From DASVDE01 sp963740065 (GTDB lineage Bacteria; Actinomycetota; Thermoleophilia; Solirubrobacterales; 70-9): a stretch of 64,000 nucleotides of DNA. Below the pieces are notes generated by a model. That model searched no databases. It saw only the letters and a list, made by a program, of their open reading frames with translations, and was not told the origin of the DNA. Both the position numbers and the translations under genes were made by a program. Shown piece after piece: positions 1-8,467 of the stretch (position 1 is the first letter of the stretch; every line of letters begins with the position of its first letter). The stretch is from NCBI GenBank assembly GCA_963740065.1, contig CAVUCS010000004.1:496001-560000 (forward strand), given 5' to 3'.

Positions 1-930
1 ATTCGCGCTCGCTTCCAACGCGGAAAGGTCGTGCGGACGGCAACCTGCACGGCGATCATCGTCCACATCGGCGAGGGCCACGGCGGCGGCAGAAGAAACG
101 GGAGAGGGAGACACAAACACGTACACGTCAGACCGCCGAGAATCCCGCCGGTCAGATGCGGTCCCGGCTGCGACGGCTCGCTGCCGACACCGCCGCCGCC
201 CAGAGGCACGACGCTGACCAAATACGAGTTGCGGCCCGACGGCACCGCGCGCACTCACATCATCCCGACCGATCCTCTGAACGGCTTCACGATTCCGCTT
301 TACCCGCCCAACCCAACGCCGGTCGATCCACCGAGAGTGACCGAGGGAAATCGGCCGATCGACTGCGAGCTGAGATCCCTTCAGCTGACCGGTGGACCCG
401 CGGCGGTGACTTGCAGATTGCGCGAACCCGCGCCATTCCAAGTCGACTCCTTCTTCGACATCTTCTACGAGGTGACGCTGGATGGCATGCAGCCGATCGC
501 CGGAACCCTCAACGCCGCCCGACGGCACCCCGGTCGAAAGCTTCTCGGCGACGCCTGGCTCACTGGCACCTGTGGTCAGAGGTTCGGGAAATCTGACCCC
601 GGGGTCCAAGACCAGCAGGCGATCGACTTCAACCTCAAATTCGACGTCCAGAACACAACGCTCACACAGTTCGTGATCCAGGTGCCGGAGGGTTTCCAGG
701 TGTTTAGCGGCGGCACGAGAGACTTCGTCTGCAATCCCGCCAACTTTGGAGGCCCCAACCGGGCGCTCGCCTGCAACGGAACGGTGGTCAGCGGCCAAAC
801 GATCCAGGGCGGCTTCGAGCTAACCCAGCTGCGCCCGACTCAGTTGAACGGATTCCAGCTGCTCGGCTCTCCGGGCAGCGGAACACTGTTCGGACCGTTC
901 CCACTGGTCGACGGCACCCCGTCGACCTAG
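1..930 (+). CDS. Hypothetical secreted protein, 5' end probably outside the window
   Basis: The reading frame is open from base 1 and ends with TAG at 930. The first in-window start candidate is the GTG at 31, but the frame continues upstream of it, so this may be the C-terminal part of a longer protein. Residues about 15-35 after the GTG are rich in His, Arg and Gly. A Pro-rich linker follows, then a beta-rich region with several Cys (motifs CELRSLQLTGG, TCRLREPAPF, DFVCNP). I do not recognise a family. The Cys content and Pro linker suggest an exported protein, in keeping with the secreted proteins next to it. It converges on the propeller gene, 22 bp away. Confidence 0.55.
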   Translation: MRARFQRGKVVRTATCTAIIVHIGEGHGGGRRNGRGRHKHVHVRPPRIPPVRCGPGCDGSLPTPPPPRGTTLTKYELRPDGTARTHIIPTDPLNGFTIPLYPPNPTPVDPPRVTEGNRPIDCELRSLQLTGGPAAVTCRLREPAPFQVDSFFDIFYEVTLDGMQPIAGTLNAARRHPGRKLLGDAWLTGTCGQRFGKSDPGVQDQQAIDFNLKFDVQNTTLTQFVIQVPEGFQVFSGGTRDFVCNPANFGGPNRALACNGTVVSGQTIQGGFELTQLRPTQLNGFQLLGSPGSGTLFGPFPLVDGTPST

Positions 931-952
931 CGGTCGCGGCACCCGGTGGTGC

Positions 953-1849
953 TCAGCGCGGAATTGGCTGCCAGCCGATGCCGTAGAGGTTGGGGATGCC
1001 GCTGCGGATCGTGTGCTTGTGGGAGCCATTGGTCTTCATCACGACGATCTTGTTGAGGTGGCCGCCTCGCTTGGCTTCGATCGCGGCGATGCGACGACCG
1101 TCGGGGGAGTAGGTGGGCTGGATCAGAATGCCGGTCCGGTTGAGGGTGTGGCGGTGGCTGCCGTCGAGGCGCATCGTCACCAGGTGCGCCCCTCGGGAAA
1201 CGACGATGCGCCGGCTGTTGGGCGCGAAGTCGGGCTGCACCTGGCCGTCGACGCGGTGCGGGCGGTCGGGGACGAGGATGTGTTGGTAGGAGCCGTCGGG
1301 GCGCATCAACCACACATGAGAGCTCCCGCTGCGATTGCTGACGAATGCGATCAGTCGGCCATTGGCTGACCAGGTCGAGTCGTAGTCGTTCCCCGGGTCG
1401 GAGGTGAGCTGCGTCAGGTCGCCGCCGTCGACGCCGACCGAGTAGATGTCACTGCCGCCGGCCGCGGCGCGCGAGAAGGCGATGCGGGAGCCGTCCGGCG
1501 AGAAGGCCGGGCTCGAATCCCGGCCCGGGCCGTCGGTGACCTGGCGCAGGCCGCTGCCGTCGGAGGCGATCAGGTAGATGCGGTGATTGAGCGCGAAGGC
1601 GATTTGCGCGCCGTCGGCCGAGTAGACCGGCTCCCCCTCGGCGAAGATGCTGGCCGAATTGGCGACGAAGATCGCCGCTTTCGGGCCCTTGCCGGCCGGG
1701 CTCATCGTCTGGATCCGGTAGTAGGGCCCATTGACCCCCCAGGAGAAGGCGATCTTCCCCGGTCGCCCCGGGAAGCTGCCCGGTGCGCTCGCGACCATCA
1801 CGCCAAATAGCGCTGCCACCAAGACCGTTGCGCCGACGCACCGCTTCAC
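953..1849 (-). CDS. TolB-like beta-propeller protein, exported
   Basis: This 298-residue protein opens with a signal peptide (basic MKR, then a hydrophobic stretch to about residue 22). At least five PD40/WD40-like blades follow: YSADGAQIAFA near 77, FSPDGSRIAFSR near 115, WSANGRLIAFVSN near 160, FAPNSRRIVVSR near 207 and YSPDGRRIAAIE near 247. This is the signature of the C-terminal propeller of TolB. It lacks the TolB N-terminal domain, and no pal/tolA neighbours are present, so it is not TolB itself. Free-standing propellers of this kind are usually periplasmic or extracellular scaffolds or binding proteins, and the ligand cannot be read from sequence. It is probably transcribed alone. Confidence 0.85.
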   Translation of the reverse strand: MKRCVGATVLVAALFGVMVASAPGSFPGRPGKIAFSWGVNGPYYRIQTMSPAGKGPKAAIFVANSASIFAEGEPVYSADGAQIAFALNHRIYLIASDGSGLRQVTDGPGRDSSPAFSPDGSRIAFSRAAAGGSDIYSVGVDGGDLTQLTSDPGNDYDSTWSANGRLIAFVSNRSGSSHVWLMRPDGSYQHILVPDRPHRVDGQVQPDFAPNSRRIVVSRGAHLVTMRLDGSHRHTLNRTGILIQPTYSPDGRRIAAIEAKRGGHLNKIVVMKTNGSHKHTIRSGIPNLYGIGWQPIPR

Positions 1850-1919
1850 GATTCCAAGATAGCGCCGAATCTTGTCGGGGGTTAGATCCTTGGCAAGCCG
1901 ATGGGGTTGTAAGGCCGAC

Positions 1920-2672
1920 TCAGGGACCGGGCGCGAGCCAGGTCATTGTGAACTCCGGCGAGAGGGCCGGGGCCAGGTTCACTTTCAGGCTCGCGCCACT
2001 GTCCTGGTACACAACGACCTCGACAAATTGGCCGGCCGCCAGTTTCGCCACGGTGCTGACATGTTGAACTTCCGCGAAGCTCCCAGCGGGTATGAGGTCA
2101 GCAGCGACAGTGGTCTCATTCGTCGCCAGTGAGAGCGTCCTCTGGCCGACCGAACTCGAATCCCAAAAAACCTGCGCGGTGAGCAGGTAGATCCCCGCCA
2201 CCGGCGCCGTCAGGCGCGAGTTATTGCTCACGTTGTCGTGCATTCCCGCGCTGTCATAGCGCTCGCTGTTGAATGTCAAATTGGTGAAATCGGCGTTCGT
2301 GATCGTCTCGTCGACCAAGTTGGTCACCTGCGCGGCGGGGATTGTGCTCGCAAACTCAGGCGTACCGAGTGACCCGTCGGCGACCGCCTCGGCGCCGACC
2401 GCGCCGGCGCCGATCGACGGATTCGGATAGCTGCCGGTGAGACTTCCTCCGGCTGCCCCGGAAGGCGGCCGTGCGGAGTCCCTTTCGCCATTGAGCTGGG
2501 CAACCTGCCGGCGCAGTGTCGCCACCTGCTTCTTCAGCTGCTTCAGCTGCTTCAGCTGCTTGCCTACCGTTGCCCTGCCGGCCACAGAAGAACTGGAGGA
2601 GCTGCCTGCACCCGCGGCAATCGGAACCGACAAGATCGCGAGAACGCAAGCGACACCAAAAAGGAAGCGCAC
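1920..2672 (-). CDS. Exported coiled-coil protein with C1q/TNF-like C-terminal domain
   Basis: The 250-residue protein has a signal peptide (residues 1-21), a Ser run, a coiled coil at about 36-64 built on KQL repeats, and a Gly/Pro linker. The linker carries the SLTGSYPNPSIG motif (77-88) that is common in actinobacterial surface proteins ahead of C1q-like domains. The C-terminal half (about 125-248) reads as a jelly-roll, with TAPVAGIYLLTAQVFW near 155 typical of C1q/BclA-type domains. The coiled coil could drive trimer formation, as in other C1q-like proteins (inference). The KQL repeat corresponds to a short DNA tandem repeat of cttcagctg units at about 2531-2560. Confidence 0.75.
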   Translation of the reverse strand: MRFLFGVACVLAILSVPIAAGAGSSSSSSVAGRATVGKQLKQLKQLKKQVATLRRQVAQLNGERDSARPPSGAAGGSLTGSYPNPSIGAGAVGAEAVADGSLGTPEFASTIPAAQVTNLVDETITNADFTNLTFNSERYDSAGMHDNVSNNSRLTAPVAGIYLLTAQVFWDSSSVGQRTLSLATNETTVAADLIPAGSFAEVQHVSTVAKLAAGQFVEVVVYQDSGASLKVNLAPALSPEFTMTWLAPGP

Positions 2673-2794
2673 CGCACTGGTTGGGGCGCTTCGCGTGTCT
2701 CTCGTCTAGCTCAACCCCACCGATCGAGCGTAGCGCACTTTGTGATGATCGCATCAAATTACTCCAACACCGGGATGATGGAGCGCGCAGTAAA

Positions 2795-3502
2795 TCAGTG
2801 GCCCGGACCGGTTTCGCAGTCGTGGGAGCGGCCGATGCCTGGGCCTCCATCGCAGTAGTCGATGCCGGGGCCGCCGTAGAGCTGGTCGGGGCTGGAGCCG
2901 CCGTAGAGGCGATCGTTACCGCCGTCGCCGTGGCAGCCGTCCTGGCCCGGGCCCATGTAACAGACGTCCCGCCCTGGCCCGCCCCAGCAACCGTCGCTGC
3001 CGGTGCTCGCCTTACAGAAGTCATTGCCGGCGCCGCCGACGCAATCGGAGTTCCTCGGACCGGTGACGCAGATGTCGTCGCCGGGGCCGCCGACGCAGCG
3101 GTTGCGCCTGGCGCCCTGCGGGTAACAAGTGTCGGCCTCGCCGTTGCCGATGAACTTGTCTGAGCCGTTGCCCAGATAGATGGTGAGCGGAATCGGCAGA
3201 CGGTCGAGCACCTCGACCATGTCGCCAGACGGGCCCATGTCCACCTCGATCGAGGCGACCCCCGCCAAAGGACAGACGGCCAGGAGCCGGACTCGGGCGA
3301 AGCGGCACCCGGTGGGACGACCCGGCGCCATGTAGCCGTCCACCACGATGCTCTCGCCGCTTACAGTCAGCCGCAGGTGCGAACCGGAATCGGCGCCTCG
3401 CACCACAATCGCTCCGGCCGGCGCAGCGGGCGTGGGAACCAGGAGCAAGGCGAAGATCGCAAGTGCCAGAACAGCCGGCAGAGAGCGCGGGGCACGTCTC
3501 AT
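2795..3502 (-). CDS. Exported Cys-rich protein with RTX-like (hemolysin-type) repeats
   Basis: The start is taken at 3502 (MRRAPRS) rather than 3529 because it opens a clean signal peptide ending around APAGA. The N-terminal half is a beta-rich region without a known domain. From about residue 115 to the end, the protein is a ladder of GGxGND/GGPGxD nonapeptide-like units, with examples GGPGDDIC, GGAGNDFC, GDGGNDRLYGG and GGPGIDYC. These resemble calcium-binding RTX repeats, but most units carry an extra Cys, giving roughly one Cys per turn. That could allow disulfide stapling of the beta-roll outside the cell. Short Cys-bearing RTX proteins of this kind are frequent in soil actinobacteria, and their function is unknown. 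Confidence 0.75.
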   Translation of the reverse strand: MRRAPRSLPAVLALAIFALLLVPTPAAPAGAIVVRGADSGSHLRLTVSGESIVVDGYMAPGRPTGCRFARVRLLAVCPLAGVASIEVDMGPSGDMVEVLDRLPIPLTIYLGNGSDKFIGNGEADTCYPQGARRNRCVGGPGDDICVTGPRNSDCVGGAGNDFCKASTGSDGCWGGPGRDVCYMGPGQDGCHGDGGNDRLYGGSSPDQLYGGPGIDYCDGGPGIGRSHDCETGPGH

Positions 3503-3552
3503 CCTCTCTCGATGGTAGAGCGCGAACATCGCGCTCCGGGATGATCTAGACG

Positions 3553-4254
3553 ATGAAGAGACCCGTGGTCCTTGCCTTTCTGACTTTCACTCTCTCCGGC
3601 TTGGTCATTGCCCTTGCCGTCTATCCGACGCCGGCGTCTACTAGCCCTGCCCCAACTTCATCGTCGAAGTCGCAAGCTCCGCCCTCTCTGGCAACTCCCT
3701 GGCCGATCCCTTTCGGGCCGAAGCGCAAACATGAGATGGCCGCCTACTCGGCTCGCCATTACGGCGAGCGCACCTGGCGGCTGCGGCATCCCCGGGTGAT
3801 CGTCGAGCATGTCGCGGTCGCGGCGACGGCCCTCTCCGTCCACAACACCTTCGCCCCCGATACCCCGGACCCCGAGCTGGGGGAGCTGCCCAACGTCTGC
3901 GCCCACTTCGTCGTCTCCTCCTCCGGCCGGATCTTCCAGCTCGTTGGCCTGCGGACTCGCTGCCGCCACACGGTCGGGCTCAACTGGACGGCGATCGGGA
4001 TCGAGCACGCCGGCTTCCATGACTCCGACGTGTTGGGCAACCGTCGCCAGATGAGCGCTTCCCTACGACTCACCCGCTGGCTGCGCTGCCGTTTCCAGAT
4101 CAAGCTGCGGGATGTCATCGGGCACAACGAGAGCCTCAGCTCCCCCTACCACCGCGAGCTGGTGCCGAGCCTGCGCAATCAGACTCACGGCGACTGGCGA
4201 CACGGCTCGATGCGCATCTACCGCCGCAAGCTGCGGCGGTTGGGCGGCTGTTGA
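3553..4254 (+). CDS. N-acetylmuramoyl-L-alanine amidase (Amidase_2/PGRP fold), exported
   Basis: Residues 1-25 form a signal peptide or anchor, followed by a Ser/Pro linker. The amidase_2 domain spans about 78-215. VEHVAVAAT (H86), NVCAHFVVSSSGRIFQLV, GLNWTAIGIEHAG (H152) and DVIGHNES (H191) match the family's zinc-site and substrate-groove segments. The third ligand is not in the usual DPG context: here the sequence is SSPYH, with H200 as a candidate. Members of the family cleave the lactyl-peptide amide bond of peptidoglycan. The gene is divergent from the RTX-like gene, 50 bp apart. Domain identity is clear; activity is inferred. Confidence 0.85.
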   Translation: MKRPVVLAFLTFTLSGLVIALAVYPTPASTSPAPTSSSKSQAPPSLATPWPIPFGPKRKHEMAAYSARHYGERTWRLRHPRVIVEHVAVAATALSVHNTFAPDTPDPELGELPNVCAHFVVSSSGRIFQLVGLRTRCRHTVGLNWTAIGIEHAGFHDSDVLGNRRQMSASLRLTRWLRCRFQIKLRDVIGHNESLSSPYHRELVPSLRNQTHGDWRHGSMRIYRRKLRRLGGC

Positions 4255-4312
4255 GCGAAAGCTCGCCCCCACCGCTAGGTTCCGCGAACCACTCCACGGC
4301 AAGGAGGCGCCA

Positions 4313-4735
4313 ATGTTGTCTTGGTTGGGCAAGAAGATGATCTCCCGCAACATGGCGAAGGCACGCGAGGGGGACTTTGGGCCGACGCTGAAAATGGATG
4401 CCGAGGACGTGCGGTTCAGATTCCCCGGCGACAGCTCGTGGTCGGGTGAGTTCAACGGGAAGGTCGAGCTGGAGCCGTGGCTGCGGCGCTTCGCCGATGT
4501 CGGCATCCAGATCTTCCCCGACGAGGTCGTGCTCAAGGGATTCCCCTGGAGACAGACGATCTGCGTTCGCGGGTACGACTACCTCGACACGCCCGAGGGC
4601 GAGCGGGTCTACGAGAACCGATACGTCATCTGGGGCCGAATCTCCTGGGGCCTGCTGCGCGAGTACGAGGTCTACGAAGACACCCAGAGAGCCAAGGCCT
4701 TCGACGAGTACCTCGCCGGCGTCGGCAAGCTCTGA
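4313..4735 (+). CDS. NTF2-like (SnoaL-type) protein
   Basis: The ATG at 4313 is chosen because a strong AAGGAGG lies 6 nt upstream, whereas the open frame before it overlaps the preceding gene. The 140-residue product has the size and strand pattern of an NTF2-like alpha+beta barrel, with a cone-forming helix followed by VRFRFPGDSSWSGEFNGK and the YENRYVIWGRISWG strand. Such domains serve as ketosteroid-isomerase-type enzymes or ligand-binding proteins. No catalytic dyad can be assigned here. It lies 10 bp upstream of the acetyltransferase gene and is probably co-transcribed with it. Confidence 0.7.
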   Translation: MLSWLGKKMISRNMAKAREGDFGPTLKMDAEDVRFRFPGDSSWSGEFNGKVELEPWLRRFADVGIQIFPDEVVLKGFPWRQTICVRGYDYLDTPEGERVYENRYVIWGRISWGLLREYEVYEDTQRAKAFDEYLAGVGKL

Positions 4736-4744
4736 GGACATCGG

Positions 4745-5527
4745 TTGCTCAGTCGCGCCCACCTCAACCTGGTCGACAGCTCGCGCTGGTTCTTCGAGCT
4801 CGATGCCGGCGCGACGATCGATGCCGGCGACGGCTGGCTCTTCGGCGCGGGCAGCCCCGAGCACCCTGTTATCTCCAACGCCGCCTTTCGGATCGACGAT
4901 GGCGCCGACGCCGCCGAGCTGATCGCCCGCGCGAAGGAGTTCTTCGGTGAGCGGGGGCGCGGCTTCAGTGTCTGGACCCGCGGCGGCCGGCTTGAAGATG
5001 AGGACCTGATCGCGGCCGCCGAGGCGGCCGGCCTGACTGAGGTCTACGCGATGCCCGAGATGATCCTCGACAGTCCGCCGGACCCGGCGCCGACGCCGCC
5101 GGGAATCGAGGTGCGGCGCCTAGCCTCCGTCGACGACGCCGCCGACTTCTGGAAGGTGGCAACCGAGTCCTACGCCGACATCGGCTTTCCGCCGGAGATC
5201 TTCGCCTCTTACACCGAGAGCGCCGGCCTGCTCGCCGACAACGCCGCGGTCTTCGTCGCCTACCTCGAGGAAACGCCGGTCGCGATCGCCGCGACATACG
5301 TCACCCACGGCATCGCCGGCGTCTACTGGGTCGGGACGCTGAAGTCGGCCCGGGGCATGGGCCTGGCCCGCAAGCTGACGGCGACAGCGGTCGAAGCGGG
5401 CCTGGAGCTGGGCGGCGATATCGCTTCCCTCCAAGCCTCGCCGATGGGCAAACCGATCTACGAAGCTATGGGCTTCGAAACCGTCTTCGACTACCGGCTG
5501 TGGATGTCTCCTCCTGCCACCGGTTAG
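4745..5527 (+). CDS. GNAT-family N-acetyltransferase
   Basis: The 260-residue product begins at a TTG, 10 bp after the NTF2-like gene. The C-terminal part (about 120-255) is a GNAT domain. The beta4-alpha3 acetyl-CoA pyrophosphate loop reads SARGMGLARKL (201-211), followed by a typical C-terminal strand, IYEAMGFETVFDYRLW. The N-terminal 110 residues form a second alpha/beta region, a layout seen in two-domain GNAT proteins whose first half is degenerate. The substrate is unknown. The TTG start has only a weak purine tract upstream (GAGGACAT), so expression may depend on coupling to the preceding gene. Confidence 0.8.
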   Translation: MLSRAHLNLVDSSRWFFELDAGATIDAGDGWLFGAGSPEHPVISNAAFRIDDGADAAELIARAKEFFGERGRGFSVWTRGGRLEDEDLIAAAEAAGLTEVYAMPEMILDSPPDPAPTPPGIEVRRLASVDDAADFWKVATESYADIGFPPEIFASYTESAGLLADNAAVFVAYLEETPVAIAATYVTHGIAGVYWVGTLKSARGMGLARKLTATAVEAGLELGGDIASLQASPMGKPIYEAMGFETVFDYRLWMSPPATG

Positions 5528-5544
5528 CCGATCGAGCCCGATGG

Positions 5545-5970
5545 CTAGGCCGGATAGTCGTCCGGCAGTAGCCGGAAGGGGCGACCGCCGGGGCCGCGCA
5601 TTGCACGGAAGTGGCGGTGGTCAAAGGTGAGCACGTCTGCGGTTCCGTGCCGCTCGGCGAGAACGACGATCGACGCGTCGGAGAGGCCCACTCTGAGGTC
5701 CGAGTATTTGCGCATCACTCCAGCCGCCGACTCGACATCCGCCCGCTTAAATTCGGCCAGCTCGTAGGCGCCCTCAGTCACTTCCGCGAGCAGGGCCAGT
5801 TGCCGATCCTGACCATGCCGACCACCGAGCGTGCAATCGAGCTCGGCGAGGACGAACGGTGAGAGCAGAAACGGCCCGGACAGTTCGTCGACTATTCGGA
5901 GGACATCGCCGTGCCGTCTTGCCGATGAACTCGCGAGTTGGAGAACTGCGCTTGTGTCGACGAGTATCAA
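5545..5970 (-). CDS. vapC: PIN-domain ribonuclease toxin (VapC family)
   Basis: This 141-residue PIN protein has the four acidic positions expected for metal-dependent RNase activity: D5 (LVDTSAV), E43 (LAELDC), D98 (GLSDASIV) and D117 (TFDHRHF). Its size and its pairing with a ribbon-helix-helix gene whose stop overlaps its start (ATGA, 5967-5970) identify a VapBC toxin-antitoxin pair. VapC toxins usually cut tRNA or rRNA when released from the antitoxin. The target cannot be told from the sequence. Confidence 0.88.
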   Translation of the reverse strand: MILVDTSAVLQLASSSARRHGDVLRIVDELSGPFLLSPFVLAELDCTLGGRHGQDRQLALLAEVTEGAYELAEFKRADVESAAGVMRKYSDLRVGLSDASIVVLAERHGTADVLTFDHRHFRAMRGPGGRPFRLLPDDYPA

Positions 5971-6230
5971 TCTTCGCCGAACCCTTCGAGCGCCTCTTCA
6001 ACTCGATCGGGGTCGTCCAGGACTGGATCGTTCAGGGCAAACAACGGCTGCGGCTTGCGCCGGGAGGAGCCATGAGCGCCGATCACCTGATCGACGCCCT
6101 CCCGAATCAAGTCCGACTCGGTGCGGCGGGTTCGCGCGGCGATCTCCTCAAGGCCCTGCTTCTGACTCTCGCTCAGGTAGATGGTCGTTCGCTTCACGCC
6201 ATACATCGTGCCATATATATCTGGCGCCAT
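5967..6230 (-). CDS. vapB: Ribbon-helix-helix antitoxin (VapB family)
   Basis: The 87-residue protein has an N-terminal RHH DNA-binding segment (KRTTIYLSESQKQGLEEIA) and a charged C-terminus (VEEALEGFGED) of the kind that wraps the PIN toxin. The start at 6230 is favoured by a GGAGAA 4-9 nt upstream; an internal Met at 6206 lacks one. Translational coupling to vapC through ATGA matches the usual antitoxin-first order. The AT-rich stretch gccatatatatctggc (about 6211-6226) lies just inside the 5' coding end. The promoter and autoregulatory operator should lie upstream of 6230, but I saw no clear palindrome there. Confidence 0.85.
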   Translation of the reverse strand: MAPDIYGTMYGVKRTTIYLSESQKQGLEEIAARTRRTESDLIREGVDQVIGAHGSSRRKPQPLFALNDPVLDDPDRVEEALEGFGED

Positions 6231-6288
6231 GATTCTCCATAGCGCTCGGGAGCCCAGGTCTCTCCCCCCTCATCGAAAAAACCGCGCG

Positions 6289-6994
6289 CTACGTCACCGG
6301 CTTGCCGTTGGGCTTGACCACCAGCCAGAGGCCGCCGAACTCGTTCACGTCCTGGCAGAGAATGCTGCCGGGGGAGTCATCGACGTAGTAGTAGAGGGGG
6401 TGGCCGTTGTAGGTGACCTGCAGCTTGCCGTTCTTGCGCTTGGCGGTGCCCAGAAGAGAGGCCTTGGCGGCGCCGCGCGCCTGCGGCTTGCCCTTGGTGA
6501 GAACCGGTGGCCAGGCCCGGGCGCAGGCGCCGTAGCAGCGACTCGCGCTGCCCTTTTCCTTGCCGAAGAGGTAGAAGGCCTCGCCCTTCTTGTCGGCGAG
6601 CACCTTGCCGTAGTCGGAGTTGACGACCTTCACGACCTTGCCGGCCTTCGACCGGTTGGCGACCAGCGTTGCGGACCCAGAAGAGGCGCCGCCCTCCATG
6701 GCGGCGCCTTCGTTCTTCATCGCATCTCCTGACTCGTTCTTCATCGAGTCGCTCGTTCTTCATCGAATCGCCGGACTTGCCCGAATCGTCCTTCATTGAG
6801 TCTTCGGACTTCATCGAGTCGCCTTCGTGCTTCATGGCGTCGTCGTCCTTCATCGCGGCCCCATCCGTCTTTTCCTTCATCGCGTCGCCGGATGTAGTGG
6901 TGGAACCGCTGTCACCGTTGTCATCGCTTCCCCCGCATCCCACAACCGCCAGGGCCGCGGCGGCGGCTATCGCCAAGATCGCAAGTCGTGCCAC
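6289..6994 (-). CDS. Lipoprotein with PF03640-type secreted repeats, frame broken
   Basis: The GTG at 6994 follows AGAAGGAGACGAT and opens a lipoprotein signal ending VVGCGG. A low-complexity stretch of MK(D/N)-Glu-Ser-Gly units follows. The frame is lost at about 6745-6765, inside that repeat, and the rest is read in the next frame: residues starting SGDAMKNEGAAMEGG, then two repeats of the COG4315 type, YGKVLADKKGEAFYLF and YNGHPLYYYVDDSPG. The family is found in actinobacterial envelope lipoproteins of unknown function. The change equals +1 or -2 nt. The cause could be slippage in the repeat, real inactivation, or a sequence error. Confidence 0.75.
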
Positions 6995-7154
6995 ATCGTC
7001 TCCTTCTATCGATTCCTCGGACGTTGGCGCGAGTATCTCCACCGGGTCTTACGAGTCCCTTACGGCAACTCGACTGGCCAGTCAACCAGGGGCGCTCGGT
7101 TCCATATAGCCTCCCGGGCCGACTTTCACGAACCCAGAAGGAGAACGCATAGAG

Positions 7155-7986
7155 ATGGGACTTCTCGAAGGAAAAGCGGCGATCGTCACCGGGTCGGCGC
7201 GTGGGATTGGCCGGGCGACCGCCGAGCTATTCGCAAGCCAGGGCGCCAAGGTGCTGATCAACGACCTCGACGCCGACGTCGCGCAGCAAACCGCAGGCGA
7301 GATTGACGGTGAGACCGCCGTCTACGCCGGTGACCTGACCAAGGAGGGCGCCGCCGATGAGCTCGTCGCCGCCGGGATCGATGCCTTCGGAGCCATCGAC
7401 ATCGTCGTCAACAACGCCGGCTACACCTGGGACGGCGTCGCTCACAGAATGACCGACGAGCAGTTCCAAGCGATGCTGGACATCCATACCGTCGTCCCCT
7501 TCCGCGTCGCCCGGGCGCTCGCCCCGCACTGGCGCGAAGCGGCCAAGGCGGAGCGAAACGAGGGACAAGGAAGTCTTCCGCAAGCTGATCAACATCTCCT
7601 CCACCTCGGGGACAATGGGCAACGCCGGCCAGGTCAACTACTCGGCGGCCAAGATGGCGGTCGTCGGCATGACCAAAACACTCGCCAAGGAGTGGGGCCA
7701 GTTCAAGATCAACGTCAACGCCGTCGCCTTCGGCTTCGTCGAGACGCGCCTGACCGCTGCCAAAGAGGCCGGTGAGGAAATGACCTCCCCAACCGGCGAG
7801 AAGATCGAGCTGGGCATCCCCGAGCAGATGCGGGCGATGGCCTCGGCGATCATCCCGCTCGGCCGCCCCGCCACCCCGGAAGAGGCCTCGGGCCCGGTCC
7901 TGTTCCTGGCTTCGCCGCTCTCCAACTACATCCAGGGCCAGACCCTGAACGTGACCGGCGGCATGTTCGGAGGGATGTACACCTGA
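7155..7986 (+). CDS. Short-chain dehydrogenase/3-oxoacyl-ACP reductase-like, frame broken
   Basis: The first frame (7155 to about 7560) carries the Rossmann motif TGSARGIG (residues 11-18), DLTKE and NNAG. The second frame (about 7565-7986) carries INISSTSGTMGN, the catalytic YSAAK, NAVAFGFVETRL and the C-terminal NVTGGMFGG. Joined across one frameshift near 7555-7570, they make a normal SDR of about 277 residues. Family members reduce 3-oxoacyl thioesters or similar substrates with NAD(P)H. A Shine-Dalgarno (AGAAGGAGAA) precedes the ATG. The shift is +1 or -2 nt. With both halves fully conserved, a sequencing or assembly error is as likely as real inactivation. Confidence 0.8.
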
Positions 7987-8066
7987 GCTCGACGGCGACA
8001 GATGGCAGGTCAGCTCCCCGCTACCTCGACGTAGCGGACAAGATCTGGCCTGCCTCACGCCGCTTC

Positions 8067-8467
8067 ATGGGCGTCCACACGTTCCTCTACCGCCACTCGG
8101 GAGGGCGGATCGGCCACACCATCCCGGGAGTGCGGGGCAAGATGCTGCTGCTCGACCACGTCGGGGCGAAGAGCGGGACGAAGCGCACCTCCCCCCTTCT
8201 CTATTCGAGGACGGGGACGACGTCGTCATCGTCGCCTCCAAAGGGGGCTTCCCCAAGCATCCGGCCTGGTTTCACAACCTCAAGGCCAACCCGGACACGA
8301 CCGTGCAGATCGGCGGCGAGAAGCGCGCGGTCCACGCCCGCGTCGCCAAGCCGGAGGAGCGCGAGCGCCTCTGGGAGATGGCGGTCAAGGCCTACTCCGG
8401 CTACAGGGACTACGCGGCCCGCAGCAAGGGGCGCGAGATCCCGCTTGTCGTCCTCGAACCGCGCTAA
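8067..8467 (+). CDS. Deazaflavin (F420)-dependent nitroreductase-family protein, frame broken
   Basis: The first frame, up to about 8205, gives LLLDHVGAKSGTKRTSPLLY. The next frame gives FEDGDDVVIVASKGG, FPKHPAWFHNLKANPDT and a conserved C-terminal half ending at the TAA 8465-8467. Together they form the DUF385/Ddn split-barrel fold that binds F420 in actinobacteria. One base is missing around 8200-8206 (LLY|FED). The frame is open upstream of the Met at 8067 back to about 7983 without a good start codon, so the N-terminus is uncertain. Its stop overlaps that of the convergent dehydrogenase. Confidence 0.75.

Noticed and set aside
6745..6765. Programmed frameshift in the PF03640 lipoprotein
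   Set aside because: There is no slippery heptamer or downstream structure specific to it, and several neighbouring genes are broken in the same way, so error or decay is simpler.
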